A DNA stretch of 64,000 nt from Austropuccinia psidii (Eukaryota; Basidiomycota; Pucciniomycetes; Pucciniales; Sphaerophragmiaceae), in the NCBI GenBank assembly GCA_023105745.1, contig JALGQZ010000009.1, forward strand, positions 31,722,107 through 31,786,106, read 5' to 3'. Below, piece by piece: positions 57,583 to 64,000 of this stretch; the first letter of the stretch is position 1, and every line of letters begins with the position of its first letter. A program made the translations under genes and the position numbers. A model generated the notes under the pieces. It had not been told where the DNA came from and did not search any database. It saw only the letters and a list, made by a program, of their open reading frames with translations.

Positions 57583-59399
57583 TGTAAAGTTTGACTATGA
57601 ACCAATAAGTAAATATTACTAATATATTACTTATTGCACTCTGAATGTCCTGGTTGAAGTGATGAATAAGATAAAGTATAATTAAAATAATGAAGAATTA
57701 TTTTAATTATGGCATAAAAATGTTTATACCATTGAATAGATATAATAATATAGATTATATTATAAAAAAATATATTAATATTTAATAATCAATATATCTA
57801 TAGGAATTTATTATTGCTAAAAACAAATAATAAATGCTTAAAAAATTGGTTTTAATTAATGAAAAACAATTGATAACAGTAATATTACTAATATTAAAGA
57901 TATATATCAATATAAATACTATTTATATTGATGAAAGAATTATTAACCGTAATAATAAAGAGAAATTATTAGAAAAAGAGAAATAGCCTCCTCTTAAAAG
58001 TTATAATAATAATTTTGAATACATTTTCTCCAAAGAATAAAAATACAGCTTATTTGGATTGTATTTACAAATAAAAAAGAAGGAATTACAAATATTCTTG
58101 ATTTTATGTGGAATTAGAGATTTTAGAGAGAATTTAACAAAAAAAAATTAAATATTAGTGTAATGACATCAAGATTTATTATTACTATAAATATGAACTT
58201 TATTATTTAAAAATATGATAGAACTATATGAAAAGAATAAGCTTATTACCTTGGGATTTAAGTTTTTAAATGTTTTCAATGCATCTGAGGGGGAAATAGA
58301 GGAAAAAGCGCTTTATTTATAGTAAAATCCTCCCTCTGAGAGTTCAGAAAGCTTTTGATAGACATGTAATGATTATATCAACTGGAATCAATCAGTATTT
58401 TAATGTTTAGTGCTGATGAAATCATAATTAAACCATCTTATCTCATTATTATGCCATTATATAGAGTTATCACTGTAATTCTAAGTTTGCTGACATCATA
58501 TTCTTGGACAAAGTCTAAAGTTTGTGAATTTCATTAGTTTTAATCATAATAAACTAGAATTAATGAATTTTATCACTTATAAGACTGTTAAAATTAAATC
58601 AAGATTACGATGAGTGATCATAAATGATCAATTTTAAGCTAAACTTTGATCATTAATACCTTTTGACTTATATACTCTAAAGCCATTAAGAGAGTGAGCT
58701 CCGATAGCTTGGAATGTCATCATTAAACTTCCAAGAGAATTTGATTACATCATTAAAACTCTAGTTTTGATGGTTTTACTTGTAACTTCTCTTTTCTGTT
58801 GAAATTTACTATTTTAAGCTTCAAACCATGCTTTCAAGGGGTTATACCTTGGATATAATGATGAAAATTAAATCATTCTTCACGTATCAGCTAGTAAAAT
58901 CTAAATATCTACTTTTTCAATTTTGTACCACTTTCACAACAAAGTGGTCAACTGCTTTCCATATTTTTCTCAAAAAACCATTGTAAGTTATAACCTTGTT
59001 TATAGATTTCCAAATAAAGCTCATGTCTGTATTCCAGTATTTATGTGGTAACATTATTTTTTGGTTTGACTCTTCATCATGCATATTTCAAGAGATATGA
59101 GCCAAAAACCATGAATATATGTGCTGATAATAAAAATGCATATACTTAGGTTATCTCAGTAAGTATTGACTTTTCAGATATGAAACATAATTTTATATGT
59201 GTAGTATTTCATGAGGAATCCAATTTTGTAATTCATCTCAAATTTTTCTCATTGGTTTCTGAAATAATCAACCAGTTATGCCAGCTTATGGATTTTTTAC
59301 TTATTTTAAGACAATAATTTCAATTCTTATCATTAAACTAAGTATTTCAAATTTTCTTTGTGACCTTTTTAGATATGTGGTCATATGTCATAGCCCTGA
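57583..59399 (-). repeat. Solo LTR of a second Ty3 family, minus strand (LTR-D)
   Basis: Reverse complement of the LTR at 59629-61403 over its whole length, about 1.8 kb, with the ends TGTAAAG (left) and AGCCCTGA (right, mutated from GGCTCACA). No primer-binding site lies beyond its 3' end and no polypurine tract before its 5' end, so it is a solo LTR. Flanking bases GTTTA and ATTTT do not form an exact duplication. With LTR-C it forms a large inverted repeat around a 229-base spacer. Confidence 0.85.
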
Positions 59400-59628
59400 A
59401 TTTTAAGCCTACTTTAAAGTATAGTGCTGTAGCAATCCTCATTTTTATAACCATTTTTCTCTTTTTTTATTTTTTTCAAAAGATAAAAAAAAGAATAAAA
59501 ACAAGTAGTTATTTTGATATGAATATATATATATATATATTTTAAATAAAATAAAATTAACTATATTTTAATGTATTATTTTTTTGTTCAGGTTTACAGT
59601 ACATCACAATACTGTACTATCCCTCTTC
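59400..59628. other. Spacer between head-to-head LTRs
   Basis: AT-rich, with a (TA)n tract at about 59524-59541. Its right end (59588-59628) carries the ACAGTA...TACTATCCCTCTTCTG motif found at the Harbinger ends near 20050 and 50040, so LTR-C inserted into or beside another Harbinger terminus. Confidence 0.6.
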
Positions 59629-61403
59629 TGTGAGCCTTTGAGATAAAACCACATACCAAAAAAGGTCACAAAAAGATTTTACAATGCTTATTTTAATGAT
59701 AAAAATTAAAATTATTATGATAAATAAAGTGAAAATGCCATGAAAAGGCATAAAAAATTGATTATATCAGGCCCAATTAATAAACATTTGAAATAAATTA
59801 CACCATTGGATGTTTCATGAAATAGTACACATATAACATTTTTATGTCATATCTGAAAAGTCAATACTTACTGAGATAACCTAAATATATGCAATTTTAT
59901 GATAAGCACAGAAATTCATGGCTTTTAGCTGATATCTCTTGAAATATGCATAATAAAGAGCTTAACCAAAAAAGGTTACCAGGTGATTACTGAAAAATTA
60001 AGATATAAACTCTATTTGGCAAGCTATAAACAAGGTTATAACTTACAATGGTTTATTGAGCAAAATGAGAAAATCTGTTGACCACTTTTTTGTGAAAGTG
60101 GTCCAAACTTAAAAAAATGAATATTCAGATTCTACTAGTTTATACATGAATAATTATGTAATTTGTAGCATTATATTCAAGGTAAAACCATTTGAAATTA
60201 TATTTTGAAGTTTAAAATAGTAAATTTTGACAGAAAGATGAGTTGCAAGAAAAATCATCAAAAAAAACTTTTGATAATTTAATGAAATGCTCTTGGAATT
60301 TTAACAATGAAATGCCAAGATATCAGAATTCACTCTCTGAATGGATATAGCGTGCATAAATTGAAAGTTATCAATGATCAAAGGTTAAGGTTAAAATAGA
60401 TCATTTATGATCATTCACTGTCTCTTTAATTTATGTTTGATAGTCATATAAGTTATTCAATTGGTGAATAGTAGCTTATTATGATTAAATATGATAAAAT
60501 ACATAAAGCTCAGACTTCCTCCAAGACTATGATGTCAGAAACCTTAGAGTTACAGTGATAACTCTAAATAATGGCATAATAATGAGATAAGATGGCTTAA
60601 TTATGATGTAATCATTGCTAAACCCTATAATAATGATTAATTCCAGTGGATACCATGAGTACAAATCTGCTCAAATTCTTCTGGACTCTAAGTGGGAGGA
60701 TTTTACTTTAAATAGAGCTCTTTTTCGTCTATTTCCCCCTCAGATGCATCAAAAAAATATTAGATATTAAATTCAAAGGTAATAACTTTATTCTTAATAT
60801 ATAGTTCTATTATATTATTAAAGAATCAAGTTCATATTCTTATTAATCATCAAATTTGATGTGATTATACCAATATTTAATGGTTTTTGTTAAATTCTCC
60901 AAAATCTCTAATTTGACTTGAAATAAAGAATATTTGTAATTCCTTCTATTGTTATTGATAAATACAATTTGAATAAGCTGTATTTTCATTACATAGTGTA
61001 AATATATTCCAGATTATTATATTAAGTGTTAGAAGTAGGTTATTTATTTTTATTACTCTTCTTAATAATTCTTTCAGTAATATATAGCTTCAATATTAGT
61101 AATACTATTGCTATCAACTGTTTTTCATCAATAAAAAACACCTTTTCATGTACTTATCATTTGTTTGTAACAATAATAAATGGCCATAAATAGATGAATT
61201 ATTAAATATTAATATATTCATTTTTATTGTATTATTTTTTTATAATATATATTTATATTATTATATTTACTTAGTAATATAGACATTTTTACAACATATT
61301 ATAATCTTTTTTTCTATTATTCATTACTTTAACAAGGACATTCAGAGTAAAATAAGTAAGATATCATTAATATCTACTTATTTTTTCATAGTTAAAACTT
61401 ACA
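59629..61403 (+). repeat. 5' LTR of element C (LTR-C)
   Basis: TGTGAGCCTTTGAG to ...AACTTACA, about 1.78 kb. Only the termini resemble the A/B LTRs. The inside is different, which marks a separate family. It contains a donor-like AAAG/GTAATAAC near 60777, matched by AAG/GTAATAAGC in LTR-D, at a place comparable to the A/B splice donor. Confidence 0.9.
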
Positions 61404-61421
61404 TTTGGGAGCCTGGCCATG
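61404..61421 (+). other. Primer-binding site, element C
   Basis: TTTGGGAGCCTGGCCATG follows the LTR end and differs from copy B's site at one position, so the two families share the primer. Confidence 0.75.
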
Positions 61422-61891
61422 ATATTTACTTAAAAGACCTTTTAAAAGAGTCAAATCAGGTTATCTAATAATAAATTATTCATAATAAGAAAATTATATG
61501 ATAATTTTATATTAATTGATTTTCAAAGCTATTGAGGAATTTGAGGAGCAATTGTACTGTCTTACATATGGTTTATGACATCCTTAGACTTGCAAGAACT
61601 TTCTTTGAGTGGCTTTAGAGATTAAAAAAGATATTTATAAATTCAAAAAAAATTCATATCATAATATAATTTTGAGGAATAATTTTTATTTTTATTTTTC
61701 TTTCTTCTTTAAAAATGAAAATATAAAAAATAATAAAAGATAAAGAAACACAATAAAAAATCAATTTTATTCCTTTTTATTCATTTCATTTATTTAAGCA
61801 AGATAAAAAAGAAATTTTTATGTGGGAATTGCCATATCTTCTCAAAATAACACTTTTCATAAAAAAGATTTATATTTATTTGTCTTTTCAG

Positions 61892-62040
61892 TGTTTTAAG
61901 ACTACCCAACAGAGGACAAACAGACCACTGTTGAGAGATTGGTGGAAGAAACTTCTTGAAATTCTCCAACACCTGTTGTCAGTAAGAAAAGAAAAGCTAA
62001 GAAATTAGTTTTCCCAGGACCCACTTTCACGACTCTGAAG
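61892..62040 (+). pseudogene. Leader exon of element C gag
   Basis: Bounded by TTTTCAG on the left and AAG/GTGAGT on the right. The frame that continues into gag reads a basic patch (S-K-K-R-K-A-K-K) followed by L-V-F-P-G-P-T-F, interrupted by two stops. The following intron, 62041-62120, ends TTAATTAG and joins in phase 0 to A-T-R-R-G-S-Q-Y-S-I-Q, the counterpart of H-T-R-N-G-S-N-Y-S-V-Q at the gag start of copies A and B. Confidence 0.65.
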
Positions 62041-62120
62041 GTGAGTACCTCCATTAAATTTCCATAAAAAGATCTTTGATTTTTCCAAAAGATTTCTTAC
62101 CTCTTATCTTTTTTAATTAG

Positions 62121-63437
62121 GCTACTAGAAGAGGATCCCAATACTCCATCCAATAATATGGAAGTGGAGTCAGAGGGTGAAATGATCCCACAAAAGGGAA
62201 AAGAAAGAGAAAAATACCAAGTGGAACAGAATCCACACAGGGAAGTGCCATACCCCAAAGGCAAGTCCCTCAAATTTCTATTGTTTCTGAACCTGAACTG
62301 GAATTAGGTATGAGTCATACCAACAGAAATCAATAAAATTCAGAGGGCTCAAATGGACATACATATGAGCCAGTACAATGACAAGGATTGGGAAATATTG
62401 CCACAAATCCAGCAAGGAGTGATGAACTCCTAGCATATTCTCAAAACATTACTCAAAGAGGACAAAATAGGGAGATACTCCAATCAATAGAATCCACTGT
62501 AATTCAAGACCCAAATCACACAGGAAACAATTACCACACCAAAAAGAGGGGGAAAGCAAGGAAGAAGCCCCAGTAGCTTCTACCAGAAAGCCACAAGTCA
62601 GCCAGCCTCCCCAATAGTGGAGGAATAACAAGAAGAAGAATTTGAGGAAACAATATTCCCAAAATTACAGAATTCCATGGACAATGTTTTCCACATGGCC
62701 AGACATTTGATGGAATTTAAGGACAAAGAGGAATTAAGAATGAGGCAACTCCATTTTTCAAAGAAATAACTTTATCTCCTGATTTAGTAAATACCTTAAC
62801 AGAAATTAAAAACAGAATATTACCTTTGAAAGAAATTCAAAATATTCTATTATCTTCAAAAGAACAAAAAAATAGTATATTATCTTTAAAACAAATTGTT
62901 GTACAAAATAAAAAAGAAAGAGAAAACATCAAATATATGGTTGAAAATAGAAAACCAGATATATTAATTAAAAATACTCAGAAATTAATAAAAGTACAAC
63001 AAGAATTTTATAAGTACATAAGAGATATCAAAGAAAAAACTTTAAAAATCAATCATGACCAGAGTATTGATAACCTTATAGAAAAATTGAACGAATTAAC
63101 CATTTCTGTTGAAAAATTCAAAGAAAAGACTTTATCACACCAACATTTACTTCCAGACCATGTAGAAAAAAAGCAATGAAGGAAGAATGAATCTTAAAGA
63201 GGAAATTAAAGGTGAAATGAGACTTATTACTGACACAATGAGAAAAATAAATGAGGCTAGCTTAAATATGCCAAAGTTATCAACCCCATTTTCTCAAATA
63301 AGAAGTTCTGTTAAACTAAAAGAAGGGATAAAAAATCCTTTCCTAGCATACCTGAACCATCAAGACAAAAGTCAAGTATTAATGAAGGGGAACCTCAACT
63401 TGAAGAATGGCTAATATTCATAGGTGAAGGTGAATAT
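62121..63437 (+). pseudogene. gag of element C, broken and truncated
   Basis: The spliced gag exon opens with R-R-G-S-Q-Y-S-I-Q and soon meets stops. Recognisable blocks are S-E-P-E-L-E-L (near 62295), G-N-I-A-T-N-P-A-R (62391 on), a long charged coiled-coil region (62826-63179, rich in Lys, Glu, Asn and Ile) and S-L-N-M-P-K-L-S-T-P-F (near 63265). The last, after a frameshift, is L-E-E-W-L...G-E-G-E-Y (63400-63437). At that point copies A and B enter the gag domain proper, but here homology stops. Gag would form the particle shell; this copy cannot. Confidence 0.78.
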
Positions 63438-64000
63438 GTGTAAGGTGTGGATATGAAACTTTGATTAAAAATGAAGTACTTTTCCTGTCCTCAAAATTAG
63501 TATAAGGTAAAAAAATGATTAATAATAGTATGAAATAGTATTTTTAAGAGAAAACACACCAATTTTATTACTTTTAACTTTCCAAGTATAAAACAACAAT
63601 ATTATAAAGATTTATTGTTTTACCAACAATAAACATCTATCAAAAATACTCTACAAGAGATATTTGAGGCTACAAAAGAAATTTCTTCAAGAGAAATTTA
63701 AATTGGAATCAATTGAGCAAAGAGCTGAAAGAAATGAATTAAAGAAAAAAGTATTCAAAAAGTTATTTAAAGAGAAAACATGCCCAAAGGCTACCAGAGT
63801 GTATTTGGAAACAAAGTGACAAAGCTAACAATGATGAAAGATGCTTTAATTCACTTTTGGAGTGGTTCAAGGGGTAAAAATGATCATAAGAGTTACAAAC
63901 AATTATTATAGTGATTTTTTAACGTGGTTCAAAGGTTAAAAATGATTTAAAAAAGGTGGTTGAAATCTTTTATTGATTGCTTTAACAGTGTTCAAACTAA
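63438..64000. other. Sequence replacing the expected gag/pol of element C
   Basis: Not homologous to copies A or B. A plus-strand stretch at about 63690-63820 is open and very rich in Lys and Glu (coiled-coil-like), possibly another element's gag. Near the end, TGGTTCAA...GGT(T/A)AAAAATGAT occurs twice (about 63871 and 63924). Not identified. Confidence 0.4.

Larger units (their letters stand above)
59629..64000 (+). mobile_element. Second-family Ty3/gypsy element, 5' part (element C), runs off or is broken
   Basis: LTR-C, a primer-binding site, a leader exon, a short intron and a decayed gag follow each other in the order seen in copies A and B, but at low identity. Gag homology ends abruptly near 63437 and no pol domain appears before the window ends. 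It is either interrupted by another insertion whose far end lies outside, or deleted. Confidence 0.82.

Noticed and set aside
59524..59541. (TA)n tract as a transposon end
   Set aside because: A simple microsatellite in the spacer between LTRs, with no matching partner.

Overview
The window reads as transposon-packed, AT-rich DNA from a rust fungus (Pucciniales). I recognise the Ty3/gypsy proteins as those typical of the myrtle rust Austropuccinia psidii, but this is recognition and could not be checked. Supporting signs are short GT-AG introns of 70-130 nt, chromodomain Ty3 elements with unusually long LTRs (about 1.8-1.9 kb), a MULE transposase fused to an OTU protease, Harbinger relics, and one intron-rich eukaryotic gene. 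The only host gene I can defend is GOS1/GOSR1, a Golgi Qb-SNARE (46557-47528, + strand, four exons). Layout: 1-468 is a homogeneous 10-bp minisatellite. 556-19027 is a tandem Ty3/gypsy array, LTR - copy A - LTR - copy B - LTR, in which two decayed chromoviruses share the middle LTR. 19028-20045 is unassigned. 20046-21070 is an inverted Harbinger tail, and about 21000-23920 is a diverged satellite of about 160 bp with some 18 units. 23921-28497 holds no recognisable gene. 28506-32896 is a complete MULE DNA transposon with TIRs and an 8-bp target duplication. Its four-exon gene (WRKY/GCM1-type finger, MULE DDE, AT-hook-like motifs, CCHC knuckle, OTU) is interrupted only by two nonsense codons. 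32905-43300 is one copy (R1) of an old unclassified repeat, split by about 5 kb that includes an older inverted MULE-OTU relic, and carrying a minus-strand solo LTR with a perfect 5-bp duplication (41198-43072). An unrecognised decayed coding fragment follows (44245-44916), then GOS1, then a Harbinger relic (48303-50075). 50600-57000 is a second copy (R2) of the old repeat, carrying a plus-strand solo LTR with its own perfect duplication (53194-55114). 57583-61403 holds two LTRs of a second Ty3 family placed head to head, and the right one leads into the 5' part of that element (PBS, spliced leader exon, broken gag), which loses homology near 63437. How the parts relate: nearly everything is mobile-element debris of several ages. 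The two solo LTRs sit at different places in R1 and R2, so each repeat copy shows the other's empty site and confirms the insertions. The Ty3 families share a layout with a splice donor in or near the LTR, a leader exon before gag, and a region open in two frames at the gag N-terminus. The MULE is the youngest-looking element and the most unusual biology here, because it joins a DDE transposase, DNA- and nucleic-acid-binding modules and a deubiquitinase-type domain in one reading frame.
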